64,000 nucleotides of DNA from Maridesulfovibrio ferrireducens. Its GTDB lineage: Bacteria > Desulfobacterota > Desulfovibrionia > Desulfovibrionales > Desulfovibrionaceae. Positions 52,221 through 60,787 of this stretch are shown here, one piece after another; the first letter of the stretch is position 1, and each line of letters starts with the position of its first letter. The notes beneath the pieces are model-generated. The model was not told the DNA's origin, did no database searches, and was given only the letters and a program-made list of their open reading frames with translations. The stretch is taken from positions 500,479-564,478 of the forward strand of contig NZ_FNGA01000002.1 of the NCBI RefSeq assembly GCF_900101105.1, in the 5' to 3' direction. The position numbers and the translations under genes are program-made.

Positions 52221-54715
52221 AAATGAGAATGTCTAAAATTTTTCAAAAAACTCTGCTTCTTAACTTCGTGTTATTCGGAGTTATATCAATATCTATGTCG
52301 CTTATGTCCGCGCTTACGCTCTACAATCATATGGTTGATGAGTACATAAGCAAAGGCAAATCCATCGCCAGCAGCATTGCCGGTTCCAGTGTAGAGATTC
52401 TGCTCAATCGGGACTCCTCAACCATCCAGTCAATGATTGATCAATTTAAAGCTATTGACGGAGCTGCATATGTATACGTTCAGGACGAAAACGGTGACAT
52501 AATATCACACACATTTGTCCCTTGCGTACCGGAAATTCTGAAACATAGCACCTCGCACCCTGACGAAATTTCAGTAAGAGAAATTACCCTTCCTGAAACG
52601 GGAAAAGTGATTGATATCACCAAGCCTATTCTTGCAGGCATGGCCGGATACGTTCATGTCGGGATGGATAAAGAATTAATCAACAAGTACGTGTGGATAG
52701 CAATTGCAAAACTGCAAGTTGTAATGTTTTTTATTTTTTGGGGCAGCGTATTTCTATTGTATTTGAGTGTTAACCGAATTTCGGAACCATTAAATAAATT
52801 AACAGAATACGCCCGCAAATTATCAGATCACGACTTCACGGCATCGGTTGAAATAACGTCAAATGACGAAATAGGGCTCCTCGCCGGAACTATGCAAAAC
52901 ATGGCAAGCGAGCTGACCACTATTATTTCCGGCCTTGAACGAGCGGTAACTAATGCGACAAGTGAGTTGCAGGATACACTTACCTATATGGAAGTTATCA
53001 TGGACAACCTTGCCGACGGCTTACTGGTAATTGATGTCTACGGAAAAATTTCTCTCACAAATCCGGCTCTTTCAGACCTTTTCGGACTGGAAGGACAAGA
53101 TGTCAAAGGAAAGGACGTTAAAAATTTCTTCACCGATGAAATGAATCAGCTCTTTAATTTGGTTAAAGGCTGTGAACAAGAAATATACACATCAGAAATA
53201 ACCCTGAACAAAAGAAGAATAGGGAAAGCGGTAGCAACTCCTATTCATAAGAAAGATTCCGAAGACGGCACGACATTGTGCCTCGGAGCGGTTATTTTGG
53301 TCAGGGACATTACATATGAAAAAGAAGTGGATAATCTGAAAACAGACTTTATTTCCACTGTATCCCATGAACTTAGAACTCCCATGACTTCCATTTTGGG
53401 TTTCGCCAAAATAATTAGGAAAAAGCTCGATAAAACGGTCTTCCCGCACTGCCATACAACAGATAAAAAGACTCAGAGAGCCATGGATCAAGTTCATGAC
53501 AACATTGGTATAATAGTTTCGGAAGGTGAGCGCTTAACGGACCTTATTAATGATGTGCTGGATATCGCGAAAATGGAATCAGGAAAAATTGACTGGAAAA
53601 ATAATCCTGTTGATATGGAAGAAGTTATCAACGTTTCAGGACAATCAACCAATCCGCTCTGGATGTCTAAAAATCTTGACCTGCAAGTTGATATTGAAGA
53701 GAATCTGCCCACAATATACGGCGATCGGGACAGAATTATGCAGGTCATGATGAACCTGATTTCTAATGCTGTTAAATTTACTAAATCCGGAACCATTACA
53801 TGCACGGCCCGCGCTCATGAAAATGAAATATTAATCAGTGTAAGTGATACAGGAAGCGGTATTTCACCGGAAGATCAAAAGAAAATTTTCGAAAGATTCA
53901 AGCAAGTCGGAGACACCTTAACCGGGAAACCGAAAGGAACCGGACTTGGTCTGCCGATCTGTAAACAAATTGTTGAACACCACAATGGACGCATCTGGGT
54001 GGACAGTAAGCTCAGCGCAGGAAGCTCCTTTCACTTCACATTGGCAAAAGGAACTCCTGATACAAAGGTAAACTTTGTCCCTGCCCATAGCAAAATTAAC
54101 TCTGTAGGAAGACGCCCCGGCGAAAAAAACAGCCCTCTGATTCTGGTTGCCGACGATGATCCGGCTCTTAATGAATTTTTATCACAGATTCTCGAAGAGG
54201 AAGGATACAGAATAATTACTGCGGTAGATGGAGTTGAAGCTGTTGAAGTGGCAAAAAAACAAATGCCTCAGCTAATAACCATGGACCTTAAAATGCCGCG
54301 CATGGATGGTGCAGAAGCAATCAGACAATTACGCATGGACCCTTCAACTCGTCATATTCCGGTCATTGTGATCAGTGCTCTTGCGGAAGGACAGAAAGCC
54401 GGAGGAGATGCAGCCCTCATCAAGCCCATTGACGATAGAAGACTGATTGAAACTATCCACGGAATGCTGCAGGAAGATCTGATCATGACCGATCCTTGTA
54501 TGGTACTCGGAATGGAAAAAGCCGCACCAACTCAAAATCTACTGGTAATCTGCCCCGGAAAAATCAACTACTGCGCCCCTTCTGAACTTTGGAGCCAAAT
54601 TGAACAAGGCTTTAAGGGCACTTTATTTATACCGGCTGAGATCAGCACAACGCTTGACCTGGACAGGCTTTCAAGTATTCCCGAAGTTCAGCTTGTTATT
54701 ATACCAGACAACTGA
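52217..54715 (+). CDS. Hybrid sensor histidine kinase with receiver
   Basis: The 832-residue protein has membrane segments at about 15-36 and 165-185 around a ~130-residue periplasmic sensor, then HAMP, PAS (about 255-370), HisKA with the phospho-His in VSHELRTPMTS, the ATPase domain (NLISNAVKF, DTGSGI, GTGLGLP) and a receiver (about 630-750; Asp in ITMDLKMPRMDG). A C-terminal ~75-residue extension is not recognised. Its sensor shares residues with that of the other kinase (HTF; PxxxG...VHVGxxKxxINK). ATG 52217 overlaps the SBP stop, with GGAG just before. Confidence 0.94.
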   Translation: MKMRMSKIFQKTLLLNFVLFGVISISMSLMSALTLYNHMVDEYISKGKSIASSIAGSSVEILLNRDSSTIQSMIDQFKAIDGAAYVYVQDENGDIISHTFVPCVPEILKHSTSHPDEISVREITLPETGKVIDITKPILAGMAGYVHVGMDKELINKYVWIAIAKLQVVMFFIFWGSVFLLYLSVNRISEPLNKLTEYARKLSDHDFTASVEITSNDEIGLLAGTMQNMASELTTIISGLERAVTNATSELQDTLTYMEVIMDNLADGLLVIDVYGKISLTNPALSDLFGLEGQDVKGKDVKNFFTDEMNQLFNLVKGCEQEIYTSEITLNKRRIGKAVATPIHKKDSEDGTTLCLGAVILVRDITYEKEVDNLKTDFISTVSHELRTPMTSILGFAKIIRKKLDKTVFPHCHTTDKKTQRAMDQVHDNIGIIVSEGERLTDLINDVLDIAKMESGKIDWKNNPVDMEEVINVSGQSTNPLWMSKNLDLQVDIEENLPTIYGDRDRIMQVMMNLISNAVKFTKSGTITCTARAHENEILISVSDTGSGISPEDQKKIFERFKQVGDTLTGKPKGTGLGLPICKQIVEHHNGRIWVDSKLSAGSSFHFTLAKGTPDTKVNFVPAHSKINSVGRRPGEKNSPLILVADDDPALNEFLSQILEEEGYRIITAVDGVEAVEVAKKQMPQLITMDLKMPRMDGAEAIRQLRMDPSTRHIPVIVISALAEGQKAGGDAALIKPIDDRRLIETIHGMLQEDLIMTDPCMVLGMEKAAPTQNLLVICPGKINYCAPSELWSQIEQGFKGTLFIPAEISTTLDLDRLSSIPEVQLVIIPDN

Positions 54716-54728
54716 TATTCATTCCTCT

Positions 54729-55370
54729 ATGGAAAGACCAGCAGCATACGGAACTAAAAAATATATATCATGCGACAAATGCTCATGGACAGAACCGGTT
54801 GAATCATTCGACCGGATTCCGGCCCTAATAAGCAGTTTTAATCAAGTCAGGTGTCCCAACTGCGGCTCATTGCTCAAAGCAGAAGGCAACACATTTCAAA
54901 CTGATTTTTTGAAGTTACCCACTGAATTCAGAATAATGTCGGGCGGACAAACAGGTGTAGACCGGGGCGCTTTAGACGCGGCTATTCACTTAGGAATCCC
55001 TCATAATGGGTGGTGTCCTAAAGGAAGAAAAGCCGAAGACGGCATAATACCCGAAAAGTATAATCTAAGCGAAATGGATGTCAGCTACTACTGGAAAAGA
55101 ACCGAGCAGAACGTTCTTGATTCAGATGGAACATTGGTCTTTCCGGGAAAATGTAAATCGAAAGGAACAGCTCTCACCATAAAATTGGCTCACAAACACA
55201 GCAAACCCATAGCCGTAATACCTTTGGACTCCCCCCTCGCAATAGAAACGATCAGGGCTTGGATAAGTTCCATGAAAATCAACGTACTCAATGTTGCCGG
55301 CCCTAGAGAAAGCGGTTGTCCCGGAATATACTCGACTGCGAAGACTTTTTTGATTGAAGCTCTACATTAG
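54729..55370 (+). CDS. Putative molybdenum carrier protein with N-terminal zinc ribbon
   Basis: The 213-residue protein has a zinc-ribbon-like start (CDKCSW ... CPNCGS, about 15-60) and then a domain beginning RIMSGGQTGVDRGALDAAIHLGIPHNGWCPKGRKAEDG. This GGQTGVDRxAL pattern is that of the putative molybdenum carrier family (a SLOG/LOG-like Rossmann fold). The family name rests on fold similarity to a molybdenum cofactor carrier, and the true ligand may be a nucleotide. ATG 54729 is chosen because earlier starts lie in the kinase gene; the ribosome-binding site is weak. Confidence 0.82.
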   Translation: MERPAAYGTKKYISCDKCSWTEPVESFDRIPALISSFNQVRCPNCGSLLKAEGNTFQTDFLKLPTEFRIMSGGQTGVDRGALDAAIHLGIPHNGWCPKGRKAEDGIIPEKYNLSEMDVSYYWKRTEQNVLDSDGTLVFPGKCKSKGTALTIKLAHKHSKPIAVIPLDSPLAIETIRAWISSMKINVLNVAGPRESGCPGIYSTAKTFLIEALH

Positions 55371-55385
55371 CAAAATTGCCTGCGG

Positions 55386-55703
55386 TTATGTGGATGATTC
55401 AAATTCCACAGATTCAAGCAATTCATGCAACAAACTAAAAAGATGCTTCAAAATTTCAGAAGCTTCATTCTCTGCAGCATGTTGCAGATCAAGCAAAACC
55501 TCGGCATAAGACTCAAATCCATATGTCAAAGCGGCGCCTCGCGAAGAGTGAGCCTGCTCCTGTAATTTATCAAAATCATCATTACTTAAAGTTTCTTCCA
55601 TATCCGCTAATTCCTTAGCGAGCGTTTCAAGCAAAATCGGCACTAAATCAATTAGTGCCGACTCTATAAAAACTATATTATTACTATCCTCAGAATGGAC
55701 CAT
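55386..55703 (-). CDS. Hpt-domain phosphotransfer protein
   Basis: The 105-residue helical protein has an Hpt motif, AHSSRGAALTYGF, near residue 51, where the His is the likely phosphate carrier (usual form AHxLKGxA). The rest is acidic helix. It could shuttle phosphate to or from the hybrid kinase 0.7 kb away. It is transcribed from the minus strand 33 bases after the porin gene. A terminator-like hairpin lies inside its first 25 codons (55633-55661). Confidence 0.82.
   Translation of the reverse strand: MVHSEDSNNIVFIESALIDLVPILLETLAKELADMEETLSNDDFDKLQEQAHSSRGAALTYGFESYAEVLLDLQHAAENEASEILKHLFSLLHELLESVEFESST
55633..55661 (-). terminator. Terminator-like hairpin inside the start of the Hpt gene
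   Basis: A perfect 10-bp stem (TCGGCACTAA with its complement, 5-base loop) is followed on the minus strand by TTTT. It is 76 bases beyond the porin stop, where a porin terminator is expected, but overlaps Hpt codons 14-23. Confidence 0.5.
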
Positions 55704-55736
55704 TAAACTCTCTCTTCTTGCGTTAAATTACTTCTG

Positions 55737-57041
55737 CTAGAAATAAAACATTATCCTGCACTGATAAATATCCATTTCACCGTTGCTGAGAGATGAATTA
55801 TCCCTGCCTGCAACACCGACATGCATATAGTTACCGGCAACACGGGTATGAGCGTTGAGATACCAGTTCAAAGCGACTCCAATGTTATCCTGAACCCCGC
55901 CTCGAACATTGGCGTGATAGTCATTCATATCTGTATGCGAGTACTGCCCAGCGACTTCTAACGCACCCCACCCGCCCTTCAAGGGATTAAAAGGTTCCTT
56001 AGGATTAATCGCTCCGAAAATAGCTTTATCAGATTTAAAAGGCTTACTTTCCCCGGTAAGAATATACCCGACATCAAAATGATAACCTGAGAAAAAGGCA
56101 TTATTGCGATCTTTTGTGTTGAGATAAGCGGATGTATATTCACTTTGAAACCAGAACTGATCCCATTTTCCGGCAAGTTCAAGATTCATAAGATCCTGCC
56201 CGTAAGCCGGTATTGAACCTGTGCCTGTAAGCTTTATTATTGAAAGGTGGGACCCTGTGGAAGTAGAAAAACTCGTAGGTTGTTTATCTGCATCTAAGAA
56301 CTGATGCGAGTAGCCAAGACCTACATGGATTAACTTTTTACCATCATCTTCCTGATAAGGACGCCAACCTACGCGACCCGTTAAATCAATCCCGGAATTG
56401 CCTTCTGTAAAAGCATTATCAAGATAATTACATTTATTGAAAACACCCGCAGCAGCATTAATACGCCCGTCTAAATAACTGTTCTCAAACTGAACACCAA
56501 GATTACGAGCCTGCGCAAAAACAGAAGCCGGAGAATATTCCATCATAGTAGAACCTTTCCGCCCCGTCAGAACTGTCATAGAAAAAGGTTCTTTGAAGTG
56601 TCCCGCCTTGATCTTTCCAAGGTAAGGAACATCCTTTACCTGTCCCCAAAAATCTTGAATCTGTCCTCTTTTGCCTGCTATTTCATACTGTAAGCGGAAT
56701 TTATAACGATCATAAAGTTTTAAACTAATCTGAGGCCTAGCCCATCTAACTTCTTCTTTGTGTCTCTGCACCGGATCATAAACAGACCCTACCCTGCTAT
56801 CTTCATTTATTTGCGCCCAGTCAAAACTATAAAGGCCGCCTATTTTAATCTGGACGGTCTTATCTTCATTTTCCCAGCGAAGACGTTTAACCCAATCCAT
56901 TGTAATAATTTCATCAGCAACGTCGACCCTCGTGTCTTTACCTTCTTCCGCCGCAGCATAAACAGTCGGAACAAGTAAAAGAACGAACAAACAGCTCAAA
57001 AAAAAGATAACACCCTTACGCACTGCATTAACCTGATTCAT
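55737..57041 (-). CDS. Outer-membrane porin-like protein
   Basis: The 434-residue protein has a signal peptide (about 1-31, ending VYAAAEEG), alternating beta-strand patterns throughout and a C-terminal Phe (RIMFYF) as in beta-barrel proteins. The pattern (KTVQIKIGGLYSFDWA; LRYRFKL-like strands; IKAGHFKEPFS) fits the phosphate-selective porin O/P or DcaP-like group. It would form a trimeric outer-membrane channel. The substrate is unknown. It is divergent from arsR. Confidence 0.85.
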   Translation of the reverse strand: MNQVNAVRKGVIFFLSCLFVLLLVPTVYAAAEEGKDTRVDVADEIITMDWVKRLRWENEDKTVQIKIGGLYSFDWAQINEDSRVGSVYDPVQRHKEEVRWARPQISLKLYDRYKFRLQYEIAGKRGQIQDFWGQVKDVPYLGKIKAGHFKEPFSMTVLTGRKGSTMMEYSPASVFAQARNLGVQFENSYLDGRINAAAGVFNKCNYLDNAFTEGNSGIDLTGRVGWRPYQEDDGKKLIHVGLGYSHQFLDADKQPTSFSTSTGSHLSIIKLTGTGSIPAYGQDLMNLELAGKWDQFWFQSEYTSAYLNTKDRNNAFFSGYHFDVGYILTGESKPFKSDKAIFGAINPKEPFNPLKGGWGALEVAGQYSHTDMNDYHANVRGGVQDNIGVALNWYLNAHTRVAGNYMHVGVAGRDNSSLSNGEMDIYQCRIMFYF

Positions 57042-57196
57042 TACAATCCCCGGATAAACTTATATTTATTTTGAAATGACAAACTTTAAAAATTTCATGT
57101 GACATTATATAATTTTATGCATTACATCAAATCATTAAATTAATTAATAATGAAGCCGCCGGACATCTTGATATCCATAATAACAATATTTATAGC

Positions 57197-57225
57197 TTGA
57201 CCTCTTCAACCCAATTATTAATATA
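57197..57225 (+). promoter_or_regulatory. Predicted promoter of the arsR-permease operon
   Basis: TTGACC (57197-57202) is followed 17 bases later by AATATA (57220-57225). The -10 abuts the palindromic operator, as usual for ArsR/SmtB repression. Confidence 0.5.
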
Positions 57226-57239
57226 TGAACATATGTTCA
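57226..57239. promoter_or_regulatory. ArsR-type operator
   Basis: TGAACATATGTTCA is a perfect 14-base palindrome 26 bases before the arsR start. Inverted repeats of this TGAACA..TGTTCA kind are common ArsR/SmtB targets. Confidence 0.75.
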
Positions 57240-57265
57240 CACATCAACACTTAGGGGTTATCTAA

Positions 57266-57652
57266 ATGAAGGAAATAAAAGATACATGCGACGGACATAA
57301 TCCTGATCCGGCTGCCATTGAAATAGTCAGAAGTAAAATTTGTTCCAGTCAGACAATGGAAGATGTTGCGGCAACTTTTAAAATACTTGGCGAACCCGTA
57401 AGGATTTCAATATTACATGCGCTTTCCATACAGGAATTATGCGTATGCGATCTTGCGGAACTGTTAAACATGAGTCACTCCGCGATATCCCACCAACTTA
57501 GAATCCTTCGCTCTGCGCGAATGGTACGATTTACGAAGCAAGGACGAAAAGCCTTATACAGGCTCGATGACAGCCATGTTGAAACAATCATCCAAACAAC
57601 TCTGGCGCATCTAAGTAATGAAGGATGTACCTCTGACAGGAAAGACAAATGA
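57266..57652 (+). CDS. ArsR/SmtB-family metalloregulator
   Basis: The 128-residue winged-helix repressor has the ELCVCDLAELLNMSHSAISHQLRILRSARMV region. CVCD is the thiol metal site in the alpha-3 helix typical of ArsR/CadC, and more Cys/His lie at the N-terminus (CDGHNPD; ICSSQT). Metal binding should release it from the palindrome at 57226-57239. Its stop overlaps the permease start by 4 bases (ATGA), so the permease is its main target. Which metal is sensed is not certain. Confidence 0.93.
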   Translation: MKEIKDTCDGHNPDPAAIEIVRSKICSSQTMEDVAATFKILGEPVRISILHALSIQELCVCDLAELLNMSHSAISHQLRILRSARMVRFTKQGRKALYRLDDSHVETIIQTTLAHLSNEGCTSDRKDK

Positions 57653-58803
57653 TCGATATTTTAACTAAAATCATATTTGAATCATGGGAAGTGCTACTTC
57701 AATCCGCACCTTTCATGCTCTTCGGATTTTTCGTTGCAGGACTTTTGAAAGCATTTGTAGGACCGGAATTCATATCTAAAAATCTAGGTTCCGGCAAAAT
57801 ATCAGACATATTCAAAGCCTCCCTTTTCGGAGTTCCTATTCCGCTTTGCAGTTGCGGAGTAATTCCGGCAGCGGCTCAATTAAGACAACAGGGCGCGAGT
57901 AAAGGAGCAACAACATCCTTTTTAATTTCAACCCCTGAAACAGGTGTGGACTCAATCGCTGTAACATATGCTTTGCTTGATCCAATAATGACAATACTAA
58001 GACCTGTGGCGGCATTTATTACTGCTGTTATCGCAGGGATTATGGTCGACAGAAACGAGAAAAAAAACGGAACCACCCCCCAATTAATACCTGATGCAAT
58101 TCTCTTTCAACATACTCATGAACTCGATCACGACCACGGCCATGATCATACCCACGGCAAAGAACAAAGCTGTTCAGATCAGACGGGTTGTTCCGGGTGC
58201 GGCTGTGATAAATCAGAAGCGCCTTCGACTTTTATGGGAAAAGTTTCAAGTGGAATGCAATACTCATTCGGTAATCTGCTACAGGACATAGGCTTATGGT
58301 TCATCTTCGGAGTAATTCTGGCGGGTATGTTCGGTGCCCTTATTCCTGACGGTTTCATTGAAAAGAATCTCGGGGACGGGTTTCTGCCGTTACTGATTAT
58401 GCTTGTAGCCGCAGTTCCTCTCTACGTATGCGCGACAGCATCAACTCCGATTGCAGCGGCACTTGCTCTTAAAGGACTCTCCCCCGGTGCGGCTCTGGTC
58501 TTTCTGCTTGCCGGACCGGCAACAAACGCTGCATCATTCACTGTTATTGCCAAACTTCTAGGCAAACGGTCTGCCTTCATTTATCTAGGAACTATAATTG
58601 TCTGCTCACTAGTGCTTGGCATGCTGACAAACTGGCTGTACTATTCCTTCGGACTCAGTATAACCGACTGGGTTCAAGGCGGAGCTGAAGACGTTCATGG
58701 TATTTTCTACACAGTCAGCGCGATTGTTTTAATTGCATTAATCGCTGTCCCCAGAATAACAACAATGATCAACGGAAAATCGGAATCAGGTCATTCTCAC
58801 TAA
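57649..58803 (+). CDS. SO_0444-type permease (Cu/Zn efflux family)
   Basis: The 384-residue protein is of the DUF318/permease type, with two groups of membrane segments carrying the repeated motifs PLCSCGVIPAA and PLYVCATASTPIAAALALKG. A ~70-residue cytoplasmic loop (about 155-205) is very rich in His and Cys (HTHELDHDHGHDHTHG; GCSGCGCDKS), and His ends the protein (GHSH). Members are annotated as Cu/Zn efflux or arsenite permeases. Coupling to an ArsR repressor supports metal efflux. The metal is not shown. Confidence 0.88.
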   Translation: MIDILTKIIFESWEVLLQSAPFMLFGFFVAGLLKAFVGPEFISKNLGSGKISDIFKASLFGVPIPLCSCGVIPAAAQLRQQGASKGATTSFLISTPETGVDSIAVTYALLDPIMTILRPVAAFITAVIAGIMVDRNEKKNGTTPQLIPDAILFQHTHELDHDHGHDHTHGKEQSCSDQTGCSGCGCDKSEAPSTFMGKVSSGMQYSFGNLLQDIGLWFIFGVILAGMFGALIPDGFIEKNLGDGFLPLLIMLVAAVPLYVCATASTPIAAALALKGLSPGAALVFLLAGPATNAASFTVIAKLLGKRSAFIYLGTIIVCSLVLGMLTNWLYYSFGLSITDWVQGGAEDVHGIFYTVSAIVLIALIAVPRITTMINGKSESGHSH

Positions 58804-58852
58804 TTATGAACTGAAAGTACGGCCGAAGATTAATGATAAAAAGGAGAAAGCT

Positions 58853-59038
58853 ATGACAGGAGAATTCGTCGAAGGCATCATTATAATGCTGGTCATTGTT
58901 TTTGCTATTTTTTACATGGTTAAAAAAAGTTCCCGTCAAGCTTTAAAAGACATGACCGCACAGCAGGACGAGTCGGTTAAAAATGCTGAAGCTAAAGATA
59001 AGGATAAGGATAAGGATAAGGATAAGGACAAAGATTAA
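58853..59038 (+). CDS. Small membrane protein with a Lys-Asp repeat tail
   Basis: The 61-residue protein has one membrane helix (about 7-24, GIIIMLVIVFAIFYMV) and a cytoplasmic tail ending in seven Lys-Asp pairs. AAGGAG lies 7 bases before the ATG. It is 50 bases after the permease and before the terminator, so it belongs to the same operon. It may assist the permease or bind divalent metal weakly through the Asp residues. I know of no family. Confidence 0.75.
   Translation: MTGEFVEGIIIMLVIVFAIFYMVKKSSRQALKDMTAQQDESVKNAEAKDKDKDKDKDKDKD
58994..59035 (+). repeat. Hexanucleotide tandem repeat coding Lys-Asp pairs
   Basis: Seven units of AAGGAT or close variants (42 bases) at the end of the small membrane protein gene. 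Copy number could vary by slipped-strand pairing without breaking the frame. Confidence 0.85.
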
Positions 59039-59064
59039 CTTATTTTATAACTTACCTGAAACCG

Positions 59065-59099
59065 AAGCCCTCTTGAAATTATTTCAGGAGGGCTTTTTT
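59065..59099 (+). terminator. Terminator of the arsR operon
   Basis: Stem AAGCCCTC/GAGGGCTT, with an inner TGAAAT/TTTCA helix, followed by six T's. Confidence 0.88.
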
Positions 59100-59206
59100 A
59101 CTTGATAAATTCCCACTACCCCTCCCCTTCCGCCCTCTTGTTGCTCTCAAAGTAAAATGTTATCGCTGATCGAAATTGAGAAAACTTTTAGCTTTCAGGA
59201 TACTTA

Positions 59207-59749
59207 ATGGACAACAGCACAACAGAAATCGAAAAACAATTGAATGAACTCCGTGGCTCAGAAAATTTTATCGGATTCTGTGCTTTTGATCTTTTTCTTG
59301 ATGACGATGAAAGCAGAAGAAAGGACGGTGTTCTTAAAATATCCCGTCACAACCACACTGCTAAAACCGGATTTTTGAAATTCACCTTTATTGTAGACGT
59401 TTACGGTGACAAATTAATTCGAAAACAGGTGCTCGACCTTTTTGCAGCCTTTCAGGATACAAGTGCTGATTCTGAAATGGACCCTAATTTCATGTACATC
59501 CGCCCGCCGGAACCGGCCACCCAAAAAGATAAAGCATGGTTTATCGGGGAAGTTTTCTTCCATTTCGATTCCGCCGGAGCAGCCTCGAAAGAAAACGTTG
59601 TTAAATTTTTCATTCCTTTCCTGACGCTGCGTTTGCCCGTTGAATTCAGTGATCTTGAATGGTGGGAATCTTCATCGGATGAAAAGAATCTCCCGCAAAA
59701 AAAATCCGCGATCAAATCGATCACGGATTTTATTAAAAGCAAATTTTAA
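59207..59749 (+). CDS. Protein of unknown function
   Basis: I do not recognise this 180-residue protein. It is soluble and acidic with many aromatic residues (FIGFCAFDLFLDDDESRRKDG; FIVDVYGDKLIRKQVLDLFAAF; AWFIGEVFFHFDSAG). It has alternating strands and helices, no signal peptide and no known catalytic motif. It stands alone, convergent with the glycosyltransferase gene, and its last codons contain that gene's terminator hairpin (59697-59731). Coding use matches its neighbours. Confidence 0.75.
   Translation: MDNSTTEIEKQLNELRGSENFIGFCAFDLFLDDDESRRKDGVLKISRHNHTAKTGFLKFTFIVDVYGDKLIRKQVLDLFAAFQDTSADSEMDPNFMYIRPPEPATQKDKAWFIGEVFFHFDSAGAASKENVVKFFIPFLTLRLPVEFSDLEWWESSSDEKNLPQKKSAIKSITDFIKSKF
59697..59731 (-). 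terminator. Terminator of the glycosyltransferase operon, inside the convergent gene's 3' end
   Basis: On the minus strand the stem AAAATCCG/CGGATTTT, with an inner GATC/GATC helix, is followed by eight T's. It lies 40 bases past the glycosyltransferase stop but within the last 20 codons of the plus-strand gene. Confidence 0.75.
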
Positions 59750-59770
59750 TCTACAGCGTCAAAACCAGAA

Positions 59771-60787
59771 TCAGGCCAATAAGTAATCTTTACCCATTAC
59801 ATATCCACGCGCTTCAAGAAATTGAGAAACCTCGCTCCTTGCGCCGCGGCTGGCCACATATGAAAGAAGAAAAACTTCACCCGGCGGTGGCAGATCATTA
59901 CGATGAATAACCAGTCGATTTTGAATCTTTTTTCCGACTTTACGCGGATCAACATCCACAAAAAAATCTGTTTCAACGCCAAGACTTTCCAACATGCTAT
60001 ACCGCTTGCGAGCTGTTCTGGCTGAACCTATGACTCCAACCTTCGGATGATTAGGATTTCTTTTTTGCAGCCAGCGATAAAGATATTCACTTTTAATGCG
60101 GTAAAAAGCATCCACTGTATACTTAGGATGATTTCTAGAAAGGCGCTGTGGCGGATCATTCCAGACTAAAAGTTCTTCATCCACCTTCTGCATCTGCACG
60201 CCTGCTTCAAGCCAGCGAAGAACCAATTCATAATCTTCGGGAAAATCACCATCACGGAACGATCCATGCTCCTCAACTAAATTGCTTCGCATCATTATCG
60301 AAGGATTGGCAAAGGGGAACTCCACAAAACGATTCAATGAGATCTCATCCGATGCAACCAGAGTATTTATCCAGTCAACATAATAGGCATATCCGCCACA
60401 CTTTTCCCGGTCGCCGCCAAAAGTAACGCGACACCCTGCAAGACCGACATCCGGATTATTATCTAAAAGCTCCGCCTGTTTTTCAATACGGTAAGGTAAA
60501 GCCAGATCATCCGCATCCATCCGGGCCAAATATTCACCCTGTGACGCTTCAATTGCGGCGTTTGCCGCGCCGACAACCCCCTGATGATCTAAAAAAAGCG
60601 GCTTAACGCGAGAATCACGAGAAGTATATTTTTTAAGAACAGCAGCGGTCTGATCACTTGAACCGTCATCGACCACCACTAATTCTAAATTTTCAAAAGT
60701 CTGCCCGAGAATACTCTCAATGGCTTGCCCTACCGTTGCTTCGCAATTGTAGCAGGGCATTGTCACTGAGACTTTCGGGCCGATCAT
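59771..60787 (-). CDS. Family 2 glycosyltransferase with extra C-terminal domain
   Basis: Residues about 1-230 are a GT-A fold family 2 glycosyltransferase (VSVTMPCYNCEATVGQAIESIL; VVVDDGSSDQTAA; ARMDADDLALPYRI, where DxD binds the nucleotide sugar's metal). Residues about 240-338 form another domain (KVGVIGSARTARKRYSMLESLGVETDFFVDVD) that resembles a Rossmann-type unit. It overlaps the tRNA-thiolase gene by 4 bases at its start. It may glycosylate a cell-surface or cofactor-like target; the substrate is unknown. Confidence 0.85.
   Translation of the reverse strand: MIGPKVSVTMPCYNCEATVGQAIESILGQTFENLELVVVDDGSSDQTAAVLKKYTSRDSRVKPLFLDHQGVVGAANAAIEASQGEYLARMDADDLALPYRIEKQAELLDNNPDVGLAGCRVTFGGDREKCGGYAYYVDWINTLVASDEISLNRFVEFPFANPSIMMRSNLVEEHGSFRDGDFPEDYELVLRWLEAGVQMQKVDEELLVWNDPPQRLSRNHPKYTVDAFYRIKSEYLYRWLQKRNPNHPKVGVIGSARTARKRYSMLESLGVETDFFVDVDPRKVGKKIQNRLVIHRNDLPPPGEVFLLSYVASRGARSEVSQFLEARGYVMGKDYLLA

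Noticed and set aside
54600-54728. Extended start of the molybdenum-carrier gene inside the kinase gene
   Set aside because: The extra residues are the shifted reading of the kinase end and lack a ribosome-binding site.
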